In this document: one piece after another, positions 35,830 through 46,135 of the stretch
Numbering within the stretch: position 1 is the first letter of the stretch
Layout: every line of letters begins with the position of its first letter
NCBI GenBank assembly: GCA_963708165.1
Contig: OY970187.1
Coordinates: 3,286,001 to 3,350,000, forward strand
Direction of reading: 5' to 3'
Source: Rubricoccus sp963708165
GTDB lineage: Bacteria; Bacteroidota; Rhodothermia; Rhodothermales; Rubricoccaceae
Length of the DNA stretch: 64,000 bases
Notes under the pieces: generated by a model
What the model was told of the DNA's origin: nothing
Databases searched by the model: none
What the model saw: the letters and a program-made list of their open reading frames with translations, nothing else
Program-made: the position numbers and the translations under genes

Positions 35830-36339
35830 ATGCTGGAGACGTTTCTTTTCTTCGTGTTCGCCGTCCTTTCGGTCGTCGGCGCACTCGGAATGCTGATCTC
35901 CCGAAGCCCCGTGACCGCGGCGCTCTGGATGGTCACCGTCATGCTCTCCATCGCGTGTCTCTACCTCACGCTCAACGCCGCGTTTATCGGCGTTGTGCAG
36001 GTTTTGGTCTACGCCGGTGCCATCATGGTGCTGTTCCTGTTCGTCATCATGCTCCTCAATTTGGATGAGATGCCGAAGCTGGGCGCCATGGACTTCAGGA
36101 AAGTGGCCGCGTTCGTGCTCGGCGTGGGCGTACTCGCCCAACTCCTCTCGGTCGTCGCACTCAAGTTCGACCTGCTGCCCGACGCTCCCACGACGGAGGC
36201 TGCTGTCGAGGCCACGAGCGTCACCAACATCGGCGTCACGCTCCTGACGGAACACGCCTTCGCCCTCGAAATCGTCGGCGTTCTCCTCCTCGCGGCCACC
36301 ATCGGTGCCGTTGTCCTCGCCAAAAAGCGGTTCGTCTAG
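35830..36339 (+). CDS. nuoJ: NADH-quinone oxidoreductase subunit J
   Basis: A 169-residue membrane subunit of respiratory complex I (about five membrane segments). The conserved transmembrane helix 3 is visible in IGVVQVLVYAGAIMVLFLFVIMLLN. The frame is open upstream, but ATG 35830 matches the family start. It begins the membrane-arm operon nuoJ-K-L-M; its stop is directly followed by nuoK. Subunits A-I are not in the window, so complex I genes are split between loci. The gene has no copy of the dispersed motif. Confidence 0.95.
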   Translation: MLETFLFFVFAVLSVVGALGMLISRSPVTAALWMVTVMLSIACLYLTLNAAFIGVVQVLVYAGAIMVLFLFVIMLLNLDEMPKLGAMDFRKVAAFVLGVGVLAQLLSVVALKFDLLPDAPTTEAAVEATSVTNIGVTLLTEHAFALEIVGVLLLAATIGAVVLAKKRFV

Positions 36340-36639
36340 ATGGACATCACCTGGTACCTCTCGCTCAGCGCGGTTTTGTTCACGATTGGCGTACTGGGCG
36401 TGCTCCTGCGCCGCAACGCCATCGTCGTCTTTCTCAGCATCGAGCTGATGCTGAACGCGGTCAACCTGACGCTCGTGGCTTTTGCGCAGGGCTTCGGCGA
36501 CGTGCACGGCCAGATCCTGGTCTTCTTCGTGATGTCCGTCGCCGCCGCCGAGGCCGCCGTCGGGCTCGCCATCGTCATCGCGCTGTTCCGCAACACGATG
36601 ACGCTCAACATCGACGAGATCAACATCTTCCGGGGCTGA
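36340..36639 (+). CDS. nuoK: NADH-quinone oxidoreductase subunit K
   Basis: A 99-residue subunit with three membrane helices. The two conserved glutamates of the proton path are in FLSIELMLNAVNL and SVAAAEAAVGLAIVIAL. It starts on the base after the nuoJ stop. The gene has no copy of the dispersed motif, although the spacer to nuoL has two. Confidence 0.97.
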   Translation: MDITWYLSLSAVLFTIGVLGVLLRRNAIVVFLSIELMLNAVNLTLVAFAQGFGDVHGQILVFFVMSVAAAEAAVGLAIVIALFRNTMTLNIDEINIFRG

Positions 36640-36716
36640 CCGGCTTCCGCCAGAGGACGCAACCCGTCGAGCCTCTGGCGACCTGACCCCTGTCCCCTGA
36701 CCCCAGTCCCTTCCCG

Positions 36717-38843
36717 ATGGAAACCCTCGTTCGTCTCATTCTCCTCCCGCCGCTGCTGATGGCGGCCTTTAACGGGATGATGGGGCTGTTCATGCCCTCG
36801 TGGCGTAAGCAGGAGACGCTGATCGGGCTTCTGGCGCTCGCCGCCGTTGCGGTTCCGTTCGGCGTGACGGTGATGCTGTTTCTGGACTACCAGCACGGAG
36901 TGCCCCAGGTAGTCCCGTTTTTCCACTGGATGACGGCGGGAGACCTGAGCGTCGCGTTCAGCTACCGCATCGACGAGCTGTCGCTCTTGATGACGCTCAT
37001 CGTGACGGGCGTGGGCAGCCTGATCCATTTGTACTCCATCGGGTACATGCACGGGGACAGCGGGTACTGGCGGTTTTTTCCCTATCTGAACCTGTTCATC
37101 TTCGCGATGCTCAACCTGGTTCTGGCGGAGAACCTGATCGTGCTGTTCCTGGGCTGGGAGGGCGTGGGGCTGTGCTCGTACCTGCTCATCGGCTTCTGGT
37201 ACACAGACCTCAAGAACTCGGCGGCGGCCAACAAGGCGTTCATCGTCAACCGTATCGGTGACTTCGCGTTCTTGCTCGCGCTGTTCATCATCTACAGCAC
37301 CGTCACGTCGGCCACGGACGGCCCGTTCGGTTTCGACTTCGCGACGCTGCTCTCCGCCGACACGCTCGCGCTCTTCGACGCGCCGATGCTGTTTGGATGG
37401 TCGGCCGCCACATGGACGGTCCTGCTGATGTTCATCGGCGCGACAGGCAAGAGCGCCCAGATCCCGCTCTTCGTCTGGCTCCCAGACGCCATGGCCGGGC
37501 CAACGCCCGTCTCCGCGCTGATCCACGCCGCGACGATGGTCACGTCGGGCCTCTATCTGCTTTCGCGCATGAGCGAGATGGTGCTTCTGGCGCCCGGCGT
37601 CATGGCCGTCATCGCCCTCGTGGGTGCCATCACGGCCATCATGGCGGCCTCGGTCGCGATGACGCAGAACGATATCAAGAAGGTGCTCGCCTATTCGACC
37701 GTGAGCCAACTCGGCTTCATGTTCATGGCTGCGGGCGTGGGCGCGTTCTTCGTCGCCATCTTCCACGTGATGACGCACGCCTTCTTTAAGGCCTGCCTCT
37801 TCCTGGGCTCCGGTAGTGTGATTCACTCCATGCACCACGTGGAGCACGAGTTGGAACACAAGGGCATCATCCAGAGCAAGCATGCCGGACACGACACGCC
37901 GCTGGACTCCGAGGCTGCGCAGAACACCCTGCGTCACAACCCTTTGCCCTACGACGGGCACTTCGACGCGCAGGACATGCGCACGATGGGTGGGCTGAGG
38001 AAGTACATGCCCTTGACAGCAGGCACCTTCTTCGTCTCGACGCTCGCGATTGCAGGCATTCCGCCTCTGGCGGGTTTCTTCTCGAAGGACGAGATCCTGT
38101 TTTTTGCGTTCAAATCCGGCATGAGCGGCGACGTCCTCAGCTTTCTCGTGTGGGGGATCGGCCTGATCACGGCACTCATGACCGCGATCTACATGACGCG
38201 CGCCTATCTGCTCACGTTCGAGGGCAAGCCGCGCTGGCCCGCAGCCCTGGACGTGCACCCGCACGAGAGCCCGTGGACGATGACGGTTCCGTTGGTCGTC
38301 CTCGCCGGCCTCGCTGCGGTCGCCGGATCATTCGGCCTAGCTCCAGTGGTCGCTGAACTGTTCGGCACGGAAAGCTGGATCCACCACTACCTCGGCGCGA
38401 AGTACGGCGGGCCTGTGGCCGAAGCGTCCTTCGATTACAAGCCATCGCACCTTGTTGAATGGGCGCTGCTCGGGCTGGGCGCACTGCTGGCGCTGGTCGG
38501 CGTCGGCGCGGCGTGGTTTGGCTTTCGCTTCGGCGCCAGAGGCCTGGACGCCGACCGCAAGTTCTTCCGCTCGATGGGCTGGCTGTACGCGCCCGCCTCT
38601 CGCGTCTGGGGCTGGGACACCTTCTACAACGCCACCATCGTCCGCGCCGTCGTGGACGGTGCCCGCAACGTCTTCGCGCCCTTCGACAAGAACGTCGTCG
38701 ACGGCGGCGTCAACGGGCTCGGCCGCGGTGTTCGCGGCTTCGCCAGCGGCCTCCGCGGCATCCAGACCGGCGGCGTGCAGACCTACGCGCTCGCCATCGT
38801 GCTTGGCGTCGTGATCGTGGTCGGCCTCGTGATGCTCGGCTAA
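36717..38843 (+). CDS. nuoL: NADH-quinone oxidoreductase subunit L
   Basis: A 708-residue antiporter-like proton-pumping subunit, with about 16 membrane segments and the long lateral helix region at the C-terminus. Conserved segments: WEGVGLCSYLLIGFWY (key glutamate), GATGKSAQIPLFVWLPDAMAGPTPVSALIHAATMVTSG (key lysine), HVMTHAFFKACLFLGSGSVIHS. Only two true copies of the dispersed motif lie in 2.1 kb, although the near-variant GCTTCTGGCG occurs (GLLALA, VLLAPG). Confidence 0.97.
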   Translation: METLVRLILLPPLLMAAFNGMMGLFMPSWRKQETLIGLLALAAVAVPFGVTVMLFLDYQHGVPQVVPFFHWMTAGDLSVAFSYRIDELSLLMTLIVTGVGSLIHLYSIGYMHGDSGYWRFFPYLNLFIFAMLNLVLAENLIVLFLGWEGVGLCSYLLIGFWYTDLKNSAAANKAFIVNRIGDFAFLLALFIIYSTVTSATDGPFGFDFATLLSADTLALFDAPMLFGWSAATWTVLLMFIGATGKSAQIPLFVWLPDAMAGPTPVSALIHAATMVTSGLYLLSRMSEMVLLAPGVMAVIALVGAITAIMAASVAMTQNDIKKVLAYSTVSQLGFMFMAAGVGAFFVAIFHVMTHAFFKACLFLGSGSVIHSMHHVEHELEHKGIIQSKHAGHDTPLDSEAAQNTLRHNPLPYDGHFDAQDMRTMGGLRKYMPLTAGTFFVSTLAIAGIPPLAGFFSKDEILFFAFKSGMSGDVLSFLVWGIGLITALMTAIYMTRAYLLTFEGKPRWPAALDVHPHESPWTMTVPLVVLAGLAAVAGSFGLAPVVAELFGTESWIHHYLGAKYGGPVAEASFDYKPSHLVEWALLGLGALLALVGVGAAWFGFRFGARGLDADRKFFRSMGWLYAPASRVWGWDTFYNATIVRAVVDGARNVFAPFDKNVVDGGVNGLGRGVRGFASGLRGIQTGGVQTYALAIVLGVVIVVGLVMLG

Positions 38844-38866
38844 GCCTCTGGCGGCCCGCCAGAGGC
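38844..38866. repeat. Hairpin from two motif copies after nuoL
   Basis: An 11-bp stem (38844-38854 with 38856-38866) directly after the nuoL stop codon; two more forward copies follow at 38885 and 38912 before nuoM. It could attenuate transcription into nuoM. Confidence 0.85.
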
Positions 38867-38937
38867 CGCATTCCTGATTCGGCGCCTCTGGCGCTCCGTA
38901 CAGCCGCCGCCCTCTGGCGGCTCTACACCTCTCCCGA

Positions 38938-40577
<1,640 letters not shown>

Positions 40578-40578
<1 letters not shown>

Positions 40579-42365
40579 TGACCGAGTCCGCTCCTTCCCT
40601 TCGCCCCACCATGACTCGACTCGCGTCTCTCGCCTTTGCTCTCCTGCTCGCTCTCGCGCCTCTGGCGACGACGGCGCAGGACCTGGAGGCTGACCCGCTT
40701 CAGACCGAACTCCAGGACCCGACGCCAGAGGCTGAACTGAGCGACCCGGCGCCTGAAACTGTCCCTAACGCGGACGACGCGTCGGTCGAGATTGAGCCCG
40801 AGTTGGAGGAGATCGTGCCGGGCGCACATGGTGGGGAAGAGGCTCACGAAGGCAGCGAGCACGCCGAGGAGGGCGGGCACGGCGAGCCGCCGCCTGTCTG
40901 GCTCGTGATCCCGTTCGTGGTGCTCTTGCTGATGATCGCGACGGGGCCGTTGTTCTACCCGCACTTCTGGCATCACCATTACCCCAAGGTGGCCATCGCG
41001 CTCGGCGCCATCGTGGGGTTGTACTACCTCGTCGTGATGGGAGAGCTGACGCCCATCGAGCACGCGGCGATGGAGTACTTCGCCTTTATCGCGCTCCTGG
41101 GTTCGCTCTTCGTCGCCAGCGGCTGCATTCTGATTAAGACGGACTTTGCGGGCACGCCGCGCGCCAACTCGATTCTGCTGCTCGTCGGCGGCGTAATCGC
41201 CAACTTCATCGGGACGACGGGCGCGTCGATGCTGCTGATCCGGCCGTACATGCGCCTCAACGCGGGGCGCTTGAAGCCGTACCACATCATCTTCTTCATC
41301 TTCATCGTCTCCAACATCGGAGGCGCGCTGACCCCGATTGGTGACCCGCCGCTGTTCCTGGGCTTTCTCCGCGGCGTGCCGTTTTTCTGGACCGTCACCA
41401 ACCTGTGGTACATCTGGCTGCCGACGATCCTGCTCATCCTGGGCGTCTTCTACGTGATCGACAGCCGCAACAAGACGGAGAGCATCCGCGAGGAAGCCGA
41501 AGACGTGGGCATCGACGTGGAGCCCGGCGAGGTCCCCGGACGCGCTGCGGTCCCAGAGGCGCAGGGCATCGAGTCGCTGCCGGTCCACACGCGCAAGAGG
41601 CTGACCATCGAGGGCAAGATGGGCTTCGTGTGGCTCGCGGTCATCATCGCGTCGGTCTTCCTGGACCCCAACGTTCTAGAGGGAATGAAGGGAACGGTGC
41701 TGGATCTCCACGGCCGCTTCCATGTGCCGTTCGGCATCCGCGAGGTGATCATGTTTGCGGTCTGCTACTTCGCGTACAAAACGGCCAAGCCGCACGTGCT
41801 GGCGGGCAACGACTTCAACTTCGAGCCCATCAAGGAAGTCGGCTACCTGTTCATCGGCATCTTCCTCACGATGCAGCCCGCGCTGACGCTTATCGGCACG
41901 TTCGCCGCTGAGAACGCGGATTCGCTCGGTGTCACGCAGTTCTACTTCGGCACAGGCATCCTCTCCGGCGTGCTGGACAACGCGCCGACCTACGTCAGCT
42001 TCCTCTCCGCTGCGATGGGCAAGTTTGGCTCGAGCATCGAGAACCGCGACATGGTCGAAGCCTTTGCGCTGGGTACCACGCAGCCCGCCGAGACCTTCTA
42101 CCTGCAGGCGATCTCGATTGCCGCCGTGTTCTTCGGCGCGCTGACGTACATCGGCAACGGCCCCAACTTCATGGTCAAAGCCATCGCCGAGTCCTCTGGC
42201 GTCGAGACGCCGTCGTTCGTGGCGTACGTCGTCAAGTACTCGCTGCCGATCCTGATCCCGATCTACATCCTGGTTTGGGTCGTCTTCTTTAGCGGCTGGA
42301 TCCTCCCGCATCCACCGGATGCCGCCGTGGCGTCCGAGGCCGTCTCCATGATGCTCTCCAAGTGA
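40578..42365 (+). CDS. nhaD: NhaD-type Na+/H+ antiporter in the complex I operon
   Basis: A 595-residue antiporter. An N-terminal signal-like segment is followed by an acidic, His-rich extracytoplasmic linker (about 30-105), then at least twelve membrane segments. Family blocks: IANFIGTTGASMLLIRPYMR, IVSNIGGALTPIGDPPLFLGFLRG, LSGVLDNAPTYVSFL, LTYIGNGPNFMVKAIAE. It exchanges Na+ for H+ and may trade the proton gradient made by complex I for a sodium gradient. Its start overlaps the nuoM stop. A nhaD homologue among complex I genes was reported in Rhodothermus marinus, so the arrangement is conserved in this phylum. Confidence 0.93.
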
Positions 42366-42679
42366 TGCCCGCACGCGACGCCCTATCCGACGCTCAGATC
42401 GACGGAGCGCTTCCCAATGGCTGGCAGCGCGCCTCAGCCTCTGGCGACCACGCCTCTGGCGGCAACCGGATCTCGCGCGAGCTCCGATTCGGCGACTTCA
42501 AGACCGCGATGGGCTTTATGGTCCGCGTCGGCTTCGAGGCTGAGGCGATGGATCACCACCCGGAGTTTTTCAACGTGTACGACCGCGTGATCCTCACGCT
42601 GACGACGCACGACGCGGGCAACCGCGTGACCGAGACCGACCTCGAACTCGCCCGCCGCATCGACGCCCTCGTGTCCTAG
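42365..42679 (+). CDS. phhB: 4a-hydroxytetrahydrobiopterin dehydratase (pterin-4a-carbinolamine dehydratase)
   Basis: A 104-residue dehydratase that recycles oxidised pterin. The active-site block EAMDHHPEFFNVYDRVILTLTTHD is intact. The start ATG overlaps the nhaD stop (TGATG). About 25 motif-rich residues at the N-terminus (SASGDHASGGN) precede the fold. Why a pterin enzyme sits within complex I genes is unclear; the same association has been described in Rhodothermus marinus. It may be a co-transcription passenger or a coactivator-like factor (DCoH). Confidence 0.92.
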   Translation: MPARDALSDAQIDGALPNGWQRASASGDHASGGNRISRELRFGDFKTAMGFMVRVGFEAEAMDHHPEFFNVYDRVILTLTTHDAGNRVTETDLELARRIDALVS

Positions 42680-42688
42680 CGCCGACTC

Positions 42689-42706
42689 GCCTCTGGCGCC
42701 AGAGGC
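42689..42706. repeat. Inverted motif pair between phhB and nuoN
   Basis: A perfect 18-bp tail-to-tail palindrome 10 bases after the phhB stop. Confidence 0.9.
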
Positions 42707-42769
42707 TGTACCCTTTCGCCTCTGCCTGAGGCCGCTCTCCCGAGGCTCCGCCTCTGCTCACCCCGTTCG

Positions 42770-44251
42770 ATGTACGATTCTCTTCTCCTCGACACTGGCC
42801 GCGTGCTCCCCATCTTCCTGGTGGCAGCAGTGGGCATCCTCGTCGTCTTGGTGGACGCGTTCCGCAACGACAGCCCGACGATCCCGATTCTCTCGGCGGT
42901 CGGGCTTCTGGCGGCGTTCGCGCTCGAAGGTCTGCGCCTGTTTGACCCCGCAACGGCGTTTTACGGGCAGGTGTACAGCGGCGGCGCGGCGTCGTTTGCC
43001 AACATGGTGATTCTGCTCGGCTCCATCGGTTCGGTTGCGCTCTCGGTTCCGTACCTGAAAAGCGTGGGGCGCAACTACGGTGAGGTCCACGCGCTGATTC
43101 TTTTCGCGACGGCGGGCATGATGACGCTCGCGAGCGCGGGCAGTCTTGTGACGCTCTTTGTGGGGCTGGAGACGATGTCTGTTTGCCTCTACGTCATCAC
43201 AGGCCTCGCGCGTGAGGAGAAGGGCGCGAACGAAAGTGCGCTCAAGTACTTCCTGCTCGGCGCGTTCTCGACCGGTTTCTTCCTCTACGGCATCGCGCTG
43301 CTCTACGGCGCGACCGGAACGATGGTGTTTAGCGAGATGAACGTGGGTCTGGCGGCCACAGGCCGAACGGGCATCTTCGTCGTGGGAGTTGGTCTTCTGC
43401 TCATCGGCTTTCTCTTCAAGGTCAGCGCCGTTCCGTTCCACATGTGGACGCCCGACGTGTATCAGGGCGCGCCCACAACGCTGACCGGCTTTATGTCCAC
43501 CGCGTCCAAGTCGGCGGCGTTCGCGGCGCTGATCGTCGTCCTCGCGCGAGCGTTGCCGGTGGACATGGTGATGGGTGAGGTGCAGATCGCGCTCGCAGCC
43601 ATCGCTGCCGTCACGATGATCGTGGGCAACGTGATCGCGCTGGCGCAGACCAACCTCAAGCGGATGCTGGCGTACAGCTCGATTGCACACGCGGGCTACA
43701 TCCTCGCAGGCATCGCGGCAGGCTCGGCCGAGGGCTACGGCGGCGCGCTGTTCTACCTGCTGGCCTACACCGTGATGAACCTCGGCGCGTTCGGCGTGAT
43801 CGCGGCGCTGGAGTGGGACGGCGACCAGGGCGCGGATCAAACGCTGGACTCGCTGGCAGGCGCGGGCTACCGCTACCCTGTGCTCGGTGTCACGATGGGC
43901 GTCTTCATGTTCGCGCTCATCGGCTTCCCGACGCTGGGCGGCTTTATCGGCAAGTGGCTGGTGCTGGGCGCCGCCGTGCAGTCTGGCATGACGTGGCTGG
44001 CGATCGTCGGCGTGGTCGCCTCGATGGTCTCGGCGTACTACTACCTCCGCGTGCTCGTGGTGATGTGGATGCGCTCGCCGGAGGACGCGCCAGAGGCCTC
44101 GCGCAACACCGCTACGCTGCAGCCGTCGACGTCGGCCGTGCTGGTCGCGTGCGCGGTGCTTCTAGTGGTCCTGGGTGTCTTTCCGGGTCTCGTGAGCGGA
44201 ACGACCGAGAGCTTCTTCGACGGGCTGGTGCAGTTCGCCGCGGCCCGCTAG
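42770..44251 (+). CDS. nuoN: NADH-quinone oxidoreductase subunit N
   Basis: A 493-residue antiporter-like subunit with about 14 membrane segments. Conserved segments: FVGLETMSVCLYVITGLAREEKGANESALKYFLLGAFSTGFFLYG and FKVSAVPFHMWTPDVYQGAPTTLTGFMSTASKSAAF (key lysines), QTNLKRMLAYSSIAHAGYIL. It is separated from nuoM by nhaD and phhB. Only one motif copy lies in the gene, near its 3' end. Confidence 0.97.
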   Translation: MYDSLLLDTGRVLPIFLVAAVGILVVLVDAFRNDSPTIPILSAVGLLAAFALEGLRLFDPATAFYGQVYSGGAASFANMVILLGSIGSVALSVPYLKSVGRNYGEVHALILFATAGMMTLASAGSLVTLFVGLETMSVCLYVITGLAREEKGANESALKYFLLGAFSTGFFLYGIALLYGATGTMVFSEMNVGLAATGRTGIFVVGVGLLLIGFLFKVSAVPFHMWTPDVYQGAPTTLTGFMSTASKSAAFAALIVVLARALPVDMVMGEVQIALAAIAAVTMIVGNVIALAQTNLKRMLAYSSIAHAGYILAGIAAGSAEGYGGALFYLLAYTVMNLGAFGVIAALEWDGDQGADQTLDSLAGAGYRYPVLGVTMGVFMFALIGFPTLGGFIGKWLVLGAAVQSGMTWLAIVGVVASMVSAYYYLRVLVVMWMRSPEDAPEASRNTATLQPSTSAVLVACAVLLVVLGVFPGLVSGTTESFFDGLVQFAAAR

Positions 44252-44255
44252 CAGC

Positions 44256-44804
44256 GTGACGGCTCTTCTCCGCGAGTATCTCCCCAACGCGCCCGACCTC
44301 GGGCTCTTCGTCGCGCCCGACATTCCGGCCGACAAGGTCCGCGCTGCGATCTCCGACTACGCGCCGGAGGTAGCCTCTGGCGACGTGCTGGCGCTCTACG
44401 ACGCGACGCGGCTGGGCTCGGCTAAAGACGGCGCCCTGTTCCTGGCCGACCGAATGGTGTTTCAGAACAACGACCTGCAGTCGCCACGAACGATCCGGTA
44501 CGAGGACATTGTGGGCGTGCGCACCAAACGCCAGCTCTTGGGTGGCAAGCGCATCGAACTGGAGGTCAACCGGGCCCGCGCGACAATCACCGAGACGCTC
44601 GACTTCTCCGCGCAGGGCGGTGCGGCGGAGTTTGTCGAGCGCTTTCTGCGCGAGACTATGCTGCGCGGCGGTGCGCCACCGATCGCGCCAGAGGCCTCTG
44701 GCGAGACCGATGCGGACGCTGTAGCCGTCGCCTTGGACCACCTCGTGGCCGACGGCGCGCTTACGCCCGAGGACCGGGAGAAGATGCTCGCCGTCCTGCG
44801 CTAG
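44256..44804 (+). CDS. Hypothetical protein with possible PH-like domain
   Basis: A 182-residue cytoplasmic protein, starting with GTG four bases after nuoN. The middle (DVLALYDATRLGSAKDGALFLADRMVFQNNDLQSPRTIRYEDIVGV) has the look of a bacterial PH-like or GRAM-like beta barrel, which often binds lipids. The C-terminal tail (DADAVAVALDHLVADGALTPEDREKMLAVLR) resembles a short SHOCT-like helix. No enzymatic motif. It may be the last gene of the complex I operon; a head-to-head motif pair lies in it at 44686-44703, and a tail-to-tail pair overlaps its stop. Confidence 0.65.
   Translation: MTALLREYLPNAPDLGLFVAPDIPADKVRAAISDYAPEVASGDVLALYDATRLGSAKDGALFLADRMVFQNNDLQSPRTIRYEDIVGVRTKRQLLGGKRIELEVNRARATITETLDFSAQGGAAEFVERFLRETMLRGGAPPIAPEASGETDADAVAVALDHLVADGALTPEDREKMLAVLR
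44686..44703. repeat. Head-to-head motif pair inside the PH-like gene
   Basis: A perfect 18-bp palindrome encoding APEASGE. Confidence 0.9.
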
Positions 44805-44821
44805 CCTCTGGCGCCAGAGGC
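44804..44821. repeat. Inverted motif pair overlapping a TAG stop
   Basis: A perfect 18-bp tail-to-tail palindrome; its first base is the last base of the stop codon. Two more single reverse copies follow before 44883. Confidence 0.9.
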
Positions 44822-44882
44822 CCTCGGCGTCAACACGTGCGCGCGCCAGAGGCGGGCACGTGTGCTCAAAGCGCCAGAGGCC

Positions 44883-46025
44883 TCAGGCGACGTCGCCCGC
44901 CACGTCGCCCACGGTCGCGCCAGAGAGCAGTTTGAGGCTTGCAGGCTCGGCGCGCTTCTGGAGCAGTTCGAGGGAGTGGAAAACGAGGTCACCCATCGTG
45001 TCCGCGTCGCGAAACGTGTCGTCCCGGTAGTGCTTGGCGAGCGAGACGCCGAGGCGGCGCACGTTGTCAGTCTCGGAGATCAGGTCCTCGCGCATCACGT
45101 CCATTAGGGCGCGGTAGCGAGCCTGGGAGACGCGGAGGCGCCCGGCAATCAGTGCGCGTTCCTCGCGCTGGTACTGGTCGACCGTCGTCTCCGTAAGATG
45201 CTTGAGCCCAAGCGCGATCACGGCGTTGTTCTGCGGAAAGAACTGCGGGAGGTAGACGCGGCGCTTTGGATGGTGACTCTGCTGGTCGAAGTCGATGGGC
45301 CGCATCCGGTAGTGCAGCTTTTCAAAGTCTGGCGTCACGTCCATCACCCAGTTTCCGGCGTGCATGTCTCCCAACAGACGCACAAAACAACGCTCATTGA
45401 ACTTGACGAACTCCTTGGCGAGCCGCACCTGATCGAAGCGTCCCTGGGGCAGAGCCTCGCGGATAAACGCGTCGCCGGGGAGACCTACCACGTGCTCCTC
45501 GACAAGCGTTTGCTCGCGAACCGTGGGGCCGTCGACGCGCACGTAGAAGTTGATACGGTTGGGCGAGAGCACGTGCTCCAGGTCCAGACCGTAGACGCGG
45601 TTGGCGTCGGCGCGCTTGACGTAGAAGTAGTCGAAGTTCTCGTTCAGCCGGTTGACGATCCGCACGCGCATCGGGAGCGTGTTGCCATAGTGGCACAGGT
45701 CGACCCGGTCGATGTAGAGGTGCTCAACGGTCGAGAGGTCGCCATCAGACTTGAGAAGCGCGTACGTCTCGCGCAGGGCGCCGTGGATCTCGGCCTGCTC
45801 CGAGGGGCCGTAGTACACCGTGCTCCACAGCGTGTCGGAGCCCAGTTCGTCGTAGAGCGGAGACTGGCCCGCAAAGCGCATCAGGTCGTCGTAGCTCACG
45901 CCTCTGGCGCCAGAGGCAGGCGCTCCACTTGCCAGGCGGCCGTACTGGCGCAGGTAGTCCACGAGATAGCCGCTGACGGGGTACGTCGGCTTTTTGCGCG
46001 AGATCAGGTTGCGAGCGGGAGGCAC
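44883..46025 (-). CDS. Hypothetical protein with protein-kinase-like GDxHxGN and IDFD motifs
   Basis: A 380-residue cytoplasmic protein, GTG start at 46025 (V-PPARNLISRKKPTYPVSGYL). I do not recognise the family. The segment RLLGDMHAGNWVMD followed by RPIDFDQQSHHPKRRVYLP resembles the catalytic and metal-binding loops of kinase-fold enzymes (aminoglycoside phosphotransferase/UbiB-like HxxxN and DFD), so a small-molecule or protein kinase is possible. The first half (YDELGSDTLWSTVYYGPSEQAEIHGALRETYALL) is alpha/beta. A tail-to-tail motif pair at 45900-45917 encodes ASGARG in a loop near the N-terminus, the only pair in the gene. The role is unknown. Confidence 0.68.
   Translation of the reverse strand: MPPARNLISRKKPTYPVSGYLVDYLRQYGRLASGAPASGARGVSYDDLMRFAGQSPLYDELGSDTLWSTVYYGPSEQAEIHGALRETYALLKSDGDLSTVEHLYIDRVDLCHYGNTLPMRVRIVNRLNENFDYFYVKRADANRVYGLDLEHVLSPNRINFYVRVDGPTVREQTLVEEHVVGLPGDAFIREALPQGRFDQVRLAKEFVKFNERCFVRLLGDMHAGNWVMDVTPDFEKLHYRMRPIDFDQQSHHPKRRVYLPQFFPQNNAVIALGLKHLTETTVDQYQREERALIAGRLRVSQARYRALMDVMREDLISETDNVRRLGVSLAKHYRDDTFRDADTMGDLVFHSLELLQKRAEPASLKLLSGATVGDVAGDVA
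45900..45917. repeat. Tail-to-tail motif pair inside the kinase-like gene
   Basis: A perfect 18-bp palindrome encoding ASGARG on the minus strand. Confidence 0.9.
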
Positions 46026-46067
46026 GGGTGTCGGGCGTGGGTCGGGGAGCGCGGCAGCTTTGCTCTG

Positions 46068-46085
46068 GCCTCTGGCGCCAGAGGC
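46068..46085. repeat. Inverted motif pair, part of a composite repeat
   Basis: A perfect 18-bp tail-to-tail palindrome followed after four bases by the 25-bp segment at 46090-46114. A short copy of CAGCTTTGCTC also lies before it (46055-46065). Confidence 0.9.
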
Positions 46086-46089
46086 TGTA

Positions 46090-46114
46090 GGGAAGCAGCT
46101 TTGCTCAGAACTCG
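46090..46114. repeat. 25-bp dispersed segment, second copy
   Basis: GGGAAGCAGCTTTGCTCAGA and the next five bases, one mismatch to 34402-34426. It lies just beyond the bshA stop codon. Confidence 0.8.
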
Positions 46115-46135
46115 CGCAGAGCGCGTCGCCGGAGG

